DNA of 42,644 nt from Planctomycetes bacterium ADurb.Bin069 (GTDB lineage Bacteria > Planctomycetota > UBA8108 > UBA8890 > UBA8898), in the NCBI GenBank assembly GCA_002070955.1, contig MWEK01000036.1:1-42644 (forward strand). The letters are read 5' to 3'. Below the pieces are notes generated by a model. That model saw nothing but the letters and a program-made list of their open reading frames with translations, made no database searches and was not told where the DNA came from. Shown piece after piece: positions 7,602 through 14,854 of the stretch. Each line of letters opens with the position of its first letter. Within the stretch, counting starts at the first letter, position 1. The position numbers were made by a program, and so were the translations under genes.

Positions 7602-8552
7602 TCAGGGCAGCCCGTGAGGCTTCCGGCAGTCGTGGAGGAGGCCCGGCCCGTCTCCGCGCGGCGCCGCGCCCGCCGGGTGATAGTGCACGTGCACGCGGCG
7701 GACGTACTCGATTCCGCGCGTGATCGCGCGCTCGAGCTCGGAGGCGATGCGGTCGCCTTCGCGGATGGTCTGTCCGCCGTCCACGGCGATCGTCACGTTG
7801 ATGACGAGGTACGGTCCGAACCGGTGCGCATGCACCTCTTCCAGTTCCTCGATCTCGGGGATTGCCGCCGCGAGCGCCGCGATCTTGGCGGAGAGAAGCC
7901 GGCTCGGCACGGCGTCCATGAGATCCGCCGAGGCCTCGCGCAGGATCCCGATGCCCGTCTTGAGGATTACGAGGGCCACCAGAGCGCCGGCGAGCGGATC
8001 GACCCAGGGGTAGCCGGCGCGGCCCAGGATGATGCCGACGGCGGCGCCGGCGGCCGAGAAGATGTCGTTGCGATGATCGCGGGCGAGGGCGGCCACCGCG
8101 GCGTTGCCGGTCTGCGCGCCCAACCGGCGCGTGCATTCGGTCAGGAAGGCCTTGAGAACGATGGTGAGGAGCGCGATCCAGAGGGCGATCCGCGCCGCGC
8201 CTTCCGACACGGCGGCGCCGGACAGGATTTCGTAGGCGGCTTTGGCCGATCCCCAGAACACCGCGATGGCGGTCGTGAGCACGAAGGCGCCGACGACGAG
8301 GGCGGCAATGTCCTCGAGCTGCGAATGCCCGTAGGGGTGCTGTTCGTCGGCGGGTTTTCGGGCCTGGCGCATGAACGCCGCGACGACGAGGTAGTAAGCG
8401 ACATCGGAGGTGGAGTTGATGCCGTCGGCGAGCAGGGCCGGGCTGCGGCCGGTAATGCCGATCCAGGTCTTGAGGGCCGCCAGGAGCACGTTGCCCGCGA
8501 GGCCCACGCGGATCGCCAGGGCGCTTTTTCGGTCGCGTTGCTCTGCCTGCAT
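7602..8552 (-). CDS. Cation diffusion facilitator, manganese-type site
   Basis: A 316-residue CDF family metal/proton antiporter with six transmembrane segments and a C-terminal cytoplasmic domain (HAHRFGPYLVINVTIAVDGG, then HVHYHP near the end). The TM2 motif is LADGINSTSD, giving Asn46 and Asp50; TM5 reads RDHRND, giving Asp159 and Asp163. An N-D/D-D site with DxxxD in TM5 is the arrangement described for Mn2+-selective CDF proteins, in contrast to the H-D/H-D site of zinc exporters. Manganese (or iron) efflux is therefore predicted. ATG at 8552 is preferred; a TTG start at 8636 would overlap the thioesterase gene upstream. The preceding gene on the same strand is the thioesterase, 56 nt away, so they may be co-transcribed. 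Convergent with the symporter genes. Confidence 0.87.
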   Translation of the reverse strand: MQAEQRDRKSALAIRVGLAGNVLLAALKTWIGITGRSPALLADGINSTSDVAYYLVVAAFMRQARKPADEQHPYGHSQLEDIAALVVGAFVLTTAIAVFWGSAKAAYEILSGAAVSEGAARIALWIALLTIVLKAFLTECTRRLGAQTGNAAVAALARDHRNDIFSAAGAAVGIILGRAGYPWVDPLAGALVALVILKTGIGILREASADLMDAVPSRLLSAKIAALAAAIPEIEELEEVHAHRFGPYLVINVTIAVDGGQTIREGDRIASELERAITRGIEYVRRVHVHYHPAGAAPRGDGPGLLHDCRKPHGLP

Positions 8553-8608
8553 GTCAAGCGAGTCCGTGCCGGCCGTTCCGAGCGCGGCCGTCCCGCATGC
8601 GCCCGCGC

Positions 8609-9025
8609 TCAGGGTATCGCGGAGTCCCGAGCGCAAAAGGGCGCGAACTCGGAGAGGATCCGCCTCGGCCTGCCGCTCGCGCGGTCGATGCAGGCGTGCA
8701 CGGTGTGCCCCTCCGCCAAGAGAATGCCGTCGCGCCTGACCTCGCAGTCGACGCGGCAGCGTACGCCCTGGGCCCAGGCGAGCCAGCCTGAGATTTGGAG
8801 GTCATCCTCGTACCTCGCGGGCTTCTTGTACTCGACGTGCGCCTCGATCACGGGCAGCGCGAAGCCTCTGCGCTCCAGCTCGTCGTAGGGCAGTCCTATA
8901 TCCCTGAGGAGCGCGCCGCGGACGCGCTCGAAGTAGACCAGGTAGTGGGCGTAGTAAACGACGCCCATTTGATCCGTCTCCGCGTAGGGCACGCGGTACT
9001 GTAATGTCGCCTTGTGAAGCGCCAT
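8609..9025 (-). CDS. Acyl-CoA thioesterase, 4-HBT/YbgC type
   Basis: A 138-residue hot-dog-fold protein of the 4-hydroxybenzoyl-CoA/YbgC thioesterase group. The active-site segment is YAETDQMGVVYYAHYLVYFE with the catalytic Asp18 in the usual D-x-M/x-G-V-V-x-x-x-x-Y context. The second strand-rich segment PVIEAHVEYKKPARYEDDL matches the family pattern of the dimer core. It should hydrolyse acyl-CoA thioesters in the cytoplasm; the chain specificity is unknown. It starts at an ATG with GCGAGG 5 nt upstream and is likely the first gene of a two-gene unit with the CDF exporter. Confidence 0.88.
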   Translation of the reverse strand: MALHKATLQYRVPYAETDQMGVVYYAHYLVYFERVRGALLRDIGLPYDELERRGFALPVIEAHVEYKKPARYEDDLQISGWLAWAQGVRCRVDCEVRRDGILLAEGHTVHACIDRASGRPRRILSEFAPFCARDSAIP

Positions 9026-9051
9026 GATAACCTCGCTGATGTAGGGGATCC

Positions 9052-9057
9052 AGTATA
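9052..9057 (-). promoter_or_regulatory. Candidate -10 element for the thioesterase gene
   Basis: On the minus strand TATACT lies 26 nt before the thioesterase ATG and matches a -10 hexamer at five of six positions. No good -35 is found at the right distance, so this is a weak call. Confidence 0.3.
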
Positions 9058-9186
9058 CCCTGGATCGCGGCGTCGTGCTCTTGTCGAGGGCGCCGCGGGA
9101 GGCGAGAATTGGGGAGTCGCGCGGATGCGGGGCGCGCGCGGCGCGGGACTTGCGGCCCCGCGCGGCCGCCGCTCGAAAGGAGAACC

Positions 9187-9957
9187 ATGAACCGGATCAT
9201 GAAGCTTGTGGTGCTCGGCGCCTTCCTGGGCGCGAGCTTGTTCGCGGCGGACGAGGCCGCGGCGCCTAAGATCAAGGTGCTGCTCATCACCGGGCACGAT
9301 GTCACGCCGGCCCACCCGTGGCGCGAAACCACCCCGCACGATCGAGCGACGCTCGAGGCGACGGGCCGGTTCGATGTGACGGTGTGCGAAGACGCGGCCA
9401 TCCTGGAGGCTTCATCGCTGAATCGCTACGACGTCATTGTGCTGAACTACGGCTTCTGGACCGCGCCGGAACTCGCGCCCCGGGCCAAGGAGAACCTGCT
9501 GGCCTACGTGAAGGGCGGCAAAGGCCTGGTGCCGCTCCATTTCGCCTGCAGCGCCTACCAGAACTGGCCCGAGTACAAGGATCTCATCGGCCGCGTTTGG
9601 AAGAGAGATGTGGCCGGCCACGGGCCCCGGTCGACGTTCGCCAACAAGATCGTCGCCCCCGACCATCCGATCACGAGAGGCTTGCGGGACTTCGAGGCCG
9701 ACGACGAGCTGTATGCGAAGCTCTCCGGCGACGCGCCGATCAAGGTGCTCGTCACCGCGGACTCGGACTGGAGCAAGCAGACCGAGCCCCTGATTTTCAC
9801 CCACGCCTACGGGCAGGGCCGCGTGGCCCAGAACCTCTACGGCCACGACGTGAAGGCACGGAGTTCCTCGGCCTACAAGGTGCTCCTGTGCCGCTGCGTG
9901 GAATGGGCTGCCACCGGGAACGCGACGGTTGCCGCCGATGCGTTCGACGGAAACTAG
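9187..9957 (+). CDS. ThuA-like domain secreted protein
   Basis: A 256-residue protein with an N-terminal signal peptide (MNRIMKLVVLGAFLGASLFA, cleaved near residues 20-25) followed by a single ThuA-like domain. Family features are KIKVLLITGHD at the first strand, NRYDVIVLNYGFW, YVKGGKGLVPLHFACSA (the glutamine-amidotransferase-like elbow with His instead of Cys chemistry) and DHPITRGL near the middle. The domain is named after the trehalose-utilisation protein ThuA, but the catalytic role of these proteins is unclear; in planctomycetes they are abundant in secreted carbohydrate-degradation contexts. ATG at 9187 is chosen over an upstream start because AAAGGAG lies immediately before it. No sugar-transport genes are adjacent. 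Confidence 0.85.
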   Translation: MNRIMKLVVLGAFLGASLFAADEAAAPKIKVLLITGHDVTPAHPWRETTPHDRATLEATGRFDVTVCEDAAILEASSLNRYDVIVLNYGFWTAPELAPRAKENLLAYVKGGKGLVPLHFACSAYQNWPEYKDLIGRVWKRDVAGHGPRSTFANKIVAPDHPITRGLRDFEADDELYAKLSGDAPIKVLVTADSDWSKQTEPLIFTHAYGQGRVAQNLYGHDVKARSSSAYKVLLCRCVEWAATGNATVAADAFDGN

Positions 9958-9988
9958 GCGCGCCGCGCGCCGCCGTGTGTGACGACAG

Positions 9989-10606
9989 GTGGAGTGGCTC
10001 GAAGCGGCGATCCAGTGGTTTGCCGAGAGGCCTGATCATCCGCTCGGGTTCGCCTTTCTCTTCCTGTCCGCCGGCATCGAGTACATCTGCCCGCCCTTCC
10101 CGGGCGACACGATCACGCTGGCGGGCGCGTGGTTCGTCGGGCGGCACGGGTGGAGCCTGCCCCTCGTGTTTGCGGCCGTGGCGGCCGGGAGCGTCGCCGG
10201 CGCGGCCCTCGACTTCCTGTTCGGCCGGAAGCTCCACGCCTGGCGCGAAGGCAAGGACCGCAAGGTCGACCGCGCTTTAGCGTCGATCCTGCGCGGCTTC
10301 AAGCGCTGGGGGATCTGGCTCATCGCCGTGAACCGGTTCCTGCCGGGAATTCGGGCGTTTTTCTTTGTCGCGGCGGGCATGGCGGGTTTCAGACTGATTC
10401 CGGTTCTGGCGTTGGCGTGCGTCAGCGCGCTCCTGTGGAACGTGCTCATCTTCGCCATCGGGTTCTACGCCGCGAAGGAATGGGATCGGATGAAATCCAT
10501 TATCCAGAGCTACGAAGGCGTGATGTGGGTCGTCATCGCCGCGGGCGTCGCGGCGATCCTGTGGCGGTTCCTGAGGAGGCGGCGCGCTGCGGCCGAGTCG
10601 CGATGA
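9989..10606 (+). CDS. DedA family membrane protein
   Basis: A 205-residue polytopic protein of the DedA (SNARE-associated, PF09335) family. It has the conserved GIEYICPPFPGDTITLAG segment near residue 30, and NRFLPGIRAFFFVAAGMAG at about residue 113, the F/R-x-x-P-x-x-R re-entrant signature, with about four to five hydrophobic segments. DedA proteins include undecaprenyl-phosphate and phosphatidylethanolamine recycling flippases and proteins needed for membrane-potential maintenance; which role applies here is not evident. The start is a GTG without a strong ribosome binding site, 31 nt after the ThuA gene. Its stop overlaps the Pus10 start by four bases (ATGA, 10603-10606), so the two are translationally coupled. 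Confidence 0.85.
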   Translation: MEWLEAAIQWFAERPDHPLGFAFLFLSAGIEYICPPFPGDTITLAGAWFVGRHGWSLPLVFAAVAAGSVAGAALDFLFGRKLHAWREGKDRKVDRALASILRGFKRWGIWLIAVNRFLPGIRAFFFVAAGMAGFRLIPVLALACVSALLWNVLIFAIGFYAAKEWDRMKSIIQSYEGVMWVVIAAGVAAILWRFLRRRRAAAESR

Positions 10607-11706
10607 CGTGCTCCGTGCCCCTGCCCGCCCCCGAGGATGTGCTCCCGCGGATTCTCGCGATCGGTGAGGAGTACGAGTTCGCAACGTTCCTGATCGGCGT
10701 GCGCGCCGAAGGCGCCGGCACGCACGCGGAAGGTTCGCGCACCGGCCGGCCGCTCAAGGAGGCGCTCGGGGCGATGCTCGAACGGCGTCTCTGGCCCGCC
10801 CGGACGGTGGATTTCCGGCGTCCCGAGATCCAGATTCACATCGATGCCGCGACGGGCGCGGTCGCGGCGGTGCCCGCGCCGCTTTTCGTCGGCGGACGGT
10901 ACGTGAAGCTGGCGCGCACGCTCTCGTCGACGCACTGGCATCATTTCGGCTGCGGCGGGCGCGGCTGCCCTGTGTGCGGCTTCAGGGGCCACTTCGCCGA
11001 GGGCAGCGTCGGGGAACTGATCGGCCGCCCGTTGCAGGCGGCCGCGGGCGGCGCAAAGTACTACTTCCACGGCGCCGGCCGCGAGGACGTCGATGTGCGG
11101 ATGCTGGGCACGGGACGGCCCTTCATCGTGGAGATCGCCGCGCCGCGCCGGCGCCGCCTCCCGTACGAGCGATTGGCGGCGGAGATCAACGCGGCGGCGC
11201 GGAATCTCGCGGCGGTGGCCGGTCCGCTGCGGCCGGCGACCGCCGCGATGGTGCCGGCTATCAAGGAAGCCGGCGGCGACAAGACGTACCTTGCGACCGC
11301 GACGGCCGCGCGGCCGCTGCCCCCGGACGCGGCCGCGCGCGTGGCGGCGCTGACCGGCGCGGTCGTCGCGCAGGAGACGCCGCACCGCGTGCGCCACCGG
11401 CGCGCCGAACTCGTCAGAACGCGGACCATCGCGGAGAGCTTCGCGACCGTGCTCGATGCCCGGTCCTTCATCTGGCAGGTACGCGCGGGCGCGGGCACAT
11501 ACATCAAGGAGTTGGCCAGCGGCGACGGCGGCCGCACGCGCCCCAGCTTGGCGGAAGCGTTGGGCGTGCCCGTCGTCATCGTGGATCTGGATGTCGCCGC
11601 CGTGCATTGCCGCGCGCCGTGGGAGGAGGACGGAGGCGACGGACGGCAGGCTGACGGCTGCGGCCGCCTGGACGAGGCCGCGGAGCCGCCCCGCCGCATC
11701 GCGTGA
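10603..11706 (+). CDS. pus10: Pus10-type tRNA pseudouridine synthase
   Basis: A 367-residue protein with the full signature of Pus10, the enzyme that makes pseudouridine 54/55 in archaeal tRNA and has a eukaryotic counterpart. Key segments are GRYVKLARTLSSTHWHHFGC followed by a Cys cluster (Cys117, Cys122, Cys125), then AGREDVDVRMLGTGRPF (158-174), which carries the catalytic Asp (162 or 164), and GAGTYIKELASGDGGRTRPS (296-315) near the C-terminus. An N-terminal THUMP-like half is present but the usual zinc-finger lead-in seems short, so the protein lies at the small end for the family. In most bacteria TruB makes pseudouridine 55, so a Pus10 in this bacterial setting is unexpected. G+C content is like its neighbours, which argues against a very recent transfer. 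ATG at 10603 overlaps the DedA stop. Confidence 0.9.
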   Translation: MTCSVPLPAPEDVLPRILAIGEEYEFATFLIGVRAEGAGTHAEGSRTGRPLKEALGAMLERRLWPARTVDFRRPEIQIHIDAATGAVAAVPAPLFVGGRYVKLARTLSSTHWHHFGCGGRGCPVCGFRGHFAEGSVGELIGRPLQAAAGGAKYYFHGAGREDVDVRMLGTGRPFIVEIAAPRRRRLPYERLAAEINAAARNLAAVAGPLRPATAAMVPAIKEAGGDKTYLATATAARPLPPDAAARVAALTGAVVAQETPHRVRHRRAELVRTRTIAESFATVLDARSFIWQVRAGAGTYIKELASGDGGRTRPSLAEALGVPVVIVDLDVAAVHCRAPWEEDGGDGRQADGCGRLDEAAEPPRRIA

Positions 11707-11740
11707 TCCGTTTTCCGATCGCGGCCTGTGCCTCCCGTCC

Positions 11741-12079
11741 CTAGACGCACCGCGAGCAGAATCGGCGGGCGGGGTTGGCGGCCAGTTCGCGCCAGGGAAT
11801 CTCCATGAAGCAATGCTCGCAGTAGCCGAAGCGCGATTCCTGCTCCTTGAGACGCTTCAAGGCCGCCTCCACCTCCCTGAGCTCGCCCGAGATGGCCGCC
11901 TGAACCAGGTTCGGCTTCTTGCGAGGCGCCTTGGCTGCGGTTTTCTTGGCGCCTTTCTTCGCGGCGGATTTCTTGGGCGGAGTCTTCACGGTTTCTTTGC
12001 CGGTCGCTTCCGTGAGATCCTGCTTCTTCTTCTGCAGCAGCCAGCGGATCTCTTCCATCTGCATGTTGTCGAGCGGCAT
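11741..12079 (-). CDS. DksA/TraR-type zinc-finger protein with a Lys/Ala-rich linker
   Basis: A 112-residue protein ending in a DksA/TraR C4 zinc finger: Cys87-x2-Cys90 and Cys108-x2-Cys111, in CEHCFMEIPWRELAANPARR and FCSRC. An N-terminal helix (MQMEEIRWLLQKKKQDL) and a helix before the finger (GELREVEAALKRLKEQE) recall the coiled-coil of the family. Between them lies a low-complexity segment of Lys, Ala and Pro (about residues 32-56, KKSAAKKGAKKTAAKAPRKK), resembling histone-like tails and probably nucleic-acid binding. The DxxDxA tip motif of DksA is not evident, so an RNA-polymerase role by analogy is uncertain. ATG at 12079 follows AAGGAG by 7 nt. It lies 75 nt downstream of the XRE-EIIA gene on the same strand, probably in one unit. 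Confidence 0.82.
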   Translation of the reverse strand: MPLDNMQMEEIRWLLQKKKQDLTEATGKETVKTPPKKSAAKKGAKKTAAKAPRKKPNLVQAAISGELREVEAALKRLKEQESRFGYCEHCFMEIPWRELAANPARRFCSRCV

Positions 12080-12154
12080 CGCGTCACTCCTTCGGGTCGA
12101 AAGCAGCCACCGTACCTTCCTTCGCCCTGCGATCGCGCGCAAGCCCCGCGCCGG

Positions 12155-13015
12155 TCAATGCGCGTGCCGGTCCGATCGCTGGACCATATCCACGAGTTCC
12201 GCCGCCGAGCGAGCGGCGCAGAGGTCTTCGGCGAATCCCGGTCGCGAGGCCAGATGCGCGAGGCGTGCCAGCAGCTTGAGCTGCTCGGGTCGCTCGTTCT
12301 CGCGCCCCGCTAGGAGAAACACGACGGAGACCTTACGATTATCGATGGCGTCGAAATTGATCGCCTCGGCCAGGGTGGCGAGCGCGACGACATCGTGGGA
12401 GAGGCCGGCAACGGTGAGATGCGGGACGGCGACGCCGTTGCCGATGCCGGTGCTTGCCTCCCGCTCCCGCTTGAGCACCCGCTTGAGCGCCGCCTCCGCG
12501 TCGAATGCGGCGTGGCAGCGGGCGATGCCGGCGGTCAGGATCTTGAGAAGCTGTTTTTTATCCTTGACGTGCAGGTTGGGCCACACCAGGGCCTCGTGAA
12601 TGTGGTCGCCGAGGGGCCCGAAGCGGCGTTCGTGGGAGGCGCGCGTGTGAAGTTCGCGGAGCCCGGCCGCGAAGGCCTGGCGGCCGAGGGCGTCGAGGGC
12701 GTCCGCGAGGAGTTGGAACTCGCGGCCGCCTAGTTCGTGCTCCGAGGCGACCCGCAGGAAGCGGACGGCCTCGGGCATACTGCGGACAAGCTTGAGCACC
12801 TCGGTGGCCAGGCGATCGGTGAGATCCGTAAGGGCCACCGGCGGCACGCCCAGAACCTTGGCGATGTCGCGCAGGCGCGGGAGCGTGGGAGGCGGCAGCG
12901 TACCGCGTTCGACCTGGCTCAGGTACGCGGGCGAGACATCCACTTCCTTGGCCAGGCGCCGCAGGCTGATGCCGGCGGCCGTGCGTAACGTGCGCAGCGT
13001 GTAGCCGAAGTGCAT
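12155..13015 (-). CDS. Regulator fusing an XRE helix-turn-helix to a PTS EIIA domain
   Basis: A 286-residue protein with two recognisable domains. Residues about 5-60 are an XRE/Cro helix-turn-helix (LRTLRTAAGISLRRLAKEVD, then VSPAYLSQVERGTLPPPTL). Residues about 145-282 are a PTS EIIA domain of the fructose/nitrogen (EIIA-2/PtsN) type, with the phosphorylatable His199 in GIGNGVAVPH and the following FLLAGRENERPEQLKLLARL segment. A helical spacer joins them. The domain order suggests a DNA-binding protein whose activity responds to phosphorylation of His199, linking carbon or nitrogen state to transcription. ATG at 13015 has AGGAG upstream. No EI, HPr or EII permease genes are visible nearby, so the phosphoryl donor is unknown. 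Confidence 0.85.
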   Translation of the reverse strand: MHFGYTLRTLRTAAGISLRRLAKEVDVSPAYLSQVERGTLPPPTLPRLRDIAKVLGVPPVALTDLTDRLATEVLKLVRSMPEAVRFLRVASEHELGGREFQLLADALDALGRQAFAAGLRELHTRASHERRFGPLGDHIHEALVWPNLHVKDKKQLLKILTAGIARCHAAFDAEAALKRVLKREREASTGIGNGVAVPHLTVAGLSHDVVALATLAEAINFDAIDNRKVSVVFLLAGRENERPEQLKLLARLAHLASRPGFAEDLCAARSAAELVDMVQRSDRHAH

Positions 13016-13399
13016 AAAACTCCTGCGGATCTCGCTCCGCGCGCGACGGCGGAAACTTGTTCCCCGCGGGGCGGCGGACACGACCTATACGATGGTTCCA
13101 TGCGCGACAAGGTTCCGCCTGCGGCGCGGGCGCGAACCTCGGCGGCCTTTTTGCACGCGCGGGAGCCCGGCGCGGACCCGCGCACACAAAGAGGATAGCC
13201 TCCGGGACGCATGGCGTCAAGTACCGAGTAAACAATTCTTGTCGGGACTTGCGGATTCGCGCTCCGGCGGGCCGCGGCTATGGCCTCGCGGGGCCCGCTT
13301 CGCCTATAATAAGGGGCTGTCGGGCGCGGCCGGTCCACGCCGCTCGGCGCCGGATTTGTTTTCCGCGGCCCGGGCGCCCGCAACAAAAGGAGGACACGA
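13016..13399. other. Divergent intergenic region with a possible -10
   Basis: About 380 nt between the XRE-EIIA gene (minus) and the Gfo/Idh/MocA gene (plus). A perfect TATAAT (13305-13310, plus strand) lies 90 nt before the downstream ATG, but no matching -35 was found at 16-18 nt. Small open frames here have no convincing start or family signature. Confidence 0.35.
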
Positions 13400-14584
13400 A
13401 TGAACCGCACGTTGCAACGCCGTCGATTCCTGAAGCAGGCCGGCGCTTTCGCAGGCGCGGCCGTGCTGCCCGCCGCCGCGGTTTCCGGGGCGCAGGCGAA
13501 CTCCGCGGTGGCGCTCGGCTTGATCGGCTGCGGCGGCCGCGGGCTGTGGATCGGGGACATCTTCACCGGCAAGACGAACGCGCGCATCACGGCGGTGCAC
13601 GACCTTTTCGACGACCGCCTGGACAGGGCCGCGCAGAGGTTCAAGGTGCCGGACGGCAAGCGCTTCAAGGGTCTGGAGGCCTACAAGGATCTCGTGGCCG
13701 CCGGCATCGAAGGGGTGCTCATCGAGAGCCCGCCTTACTGCCACCCCGAGCAGGGGCTCGCGGCCGTCGAGGCCGGCGTCAACGTCTTCATGGCCAAGCC
13801 GGTCGCCGTCGATGTGCCCGGCTGCGCTCTGGTCGCGCGCGGCGCGGCGCTCGCCAAGGGCAAGGCGAGCTACTTCGTCGACTTTCAAACTCGCGCGCAC
13901 GATCTGTACAGGGAGGCCGTCAAGCGCGTGCGCGAGGGCGCGATCGGCGCGCCCGTGTGCGGCCAGGTCTACTACCATGCCGGCCGGCTGGGCCGCCAGG
14001 CCCTGCCCGGCGCCTCGGCGGCGGAGAACCGCATGCGCGAATGGGTGTTTGACAAGGCGCTCTCGGGCGACATCATCGTCGAGCAGAACATCCACGTGCT
14101 CGATGTGTGCAATTGGATCCTGGACGCGCGGCCGCTGGCGGCCTACGGCGTGGGCGGCAGGAAGGCGCGCGTCGACGCGGGCGACTGCTGGGATCATTTC
14201 ATTGTGGCCTACCAGTACCCGAACGACGTCAAGATCGATTTCAGCTCCAACCAGTTCGCGAAGGGCTACAATGACCTGTGTGCCCGGGTGTACGGCACCA
14301 GCGGCACCATCGACACGCACTACGACGGCACCGTGACCATCACGGGGGATCACGCCTGGCAAGGAGGCTCGACGCAGGGGCTGTATTACTCGGGCGCCCT
14401 GACCAACGCGCGGACCTTCATCGAAAGCATCGAGAGCGGGAAGTTCATCAACAACGGCGAAGAGGCCGCGCAGAGCACGCAGACCTGCGTTCTGGGGCGC
14501 ACGGCGGCGTACCGCCGCAAGGAACTGACCTGGGACGAAGTCCAGGCGGAGAACGAGAAGCTGGACTTGAAGCTCGGGGAGTAA
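13400..14584 (+). CDS. Tat-exported Gfo/Idh/MocA-family oxidoreductase
   Basis: A 394-residue NAD(P)-dependent oxidoreductase-like protein. It begins with a twin-arginine signal, RRRFLKQAG at residues 7-15 followed by an Ala-rich hydrophobic stretch, then the Rossmann motif GLIGCGGRG (40-48). The sugar-binding catalytic lysine is expected at Lys133 in NVFMAKP, where the usual Glu of EKP is Ala. The C-terminal alpha/beta domain is complete (EQNIHVLDVCNWILDARPLA). Export through Tat is typical of planctomycete members and lets the protein fold with its cofactor before secretion. ATG has AGGAGG about 8 nt upstream. A long secreted protein follows on the same strand after 270 nt. The exact sugar substrate is unknown. 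Confidence 0.88.
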   Translation: MNRTLQRRRFLKQAGAFAGAAVLPAAAVSGAQANSAVALGLIGCGGRGLWIGDIFTGKTNARITAVHDLFDDRLDRAAQRFKVPDGKRFKGLEAYKDLVAAGIEGVLIESPPYCHPEQGLAAVEAGVNVFMAKPVAVDVPGCALVARGAALAKGKASYFVDFQTRAHDLYREAVKRVREGAIGAPVCGQVYYHAGRLGRQALPGASAAENRMREWVFDKALSGDIIVEQNIHVLDVCNWILDARPLAAYGVGGRKARVDAGDCWDHFIVAYQYPNDVKIDFSSNQFAKGYNDLCARVYGTSGTIDTHYDGTVTITGDHAWQGGSTQGLYYSGALTNARTFIESIESGKFINNGEEAAQSTQTCVLGRTAAYRRKELTWDEVQAENEKLDLKLGE

Positions 14585-14854
14585 AGGCCGCCGCGAGTGG
14601 CGCCCCGCCGGGCGCCGCCCCTGGTTCCGCTAATAACGCCCCGCCCCGTCCGCCGGCGCGCCGCGGCCCTGGAGCAGGCCCGTGCCGGCGGCGTTTCCAG
14701 GCCCGCGGGGAATCGGGGTCAACCCTCCGCCGCCCGGGGCCGATTCCTTGTACATGGAGCGCGGTTGTCTCCGCACCGGGCGCGCCGCGGCGGCGCTGGT
14801 GTTTCCGCCGCCCGCGCCAGCGGGGATCCGCCCGTGAGAGAGTCAGGGTACCCC

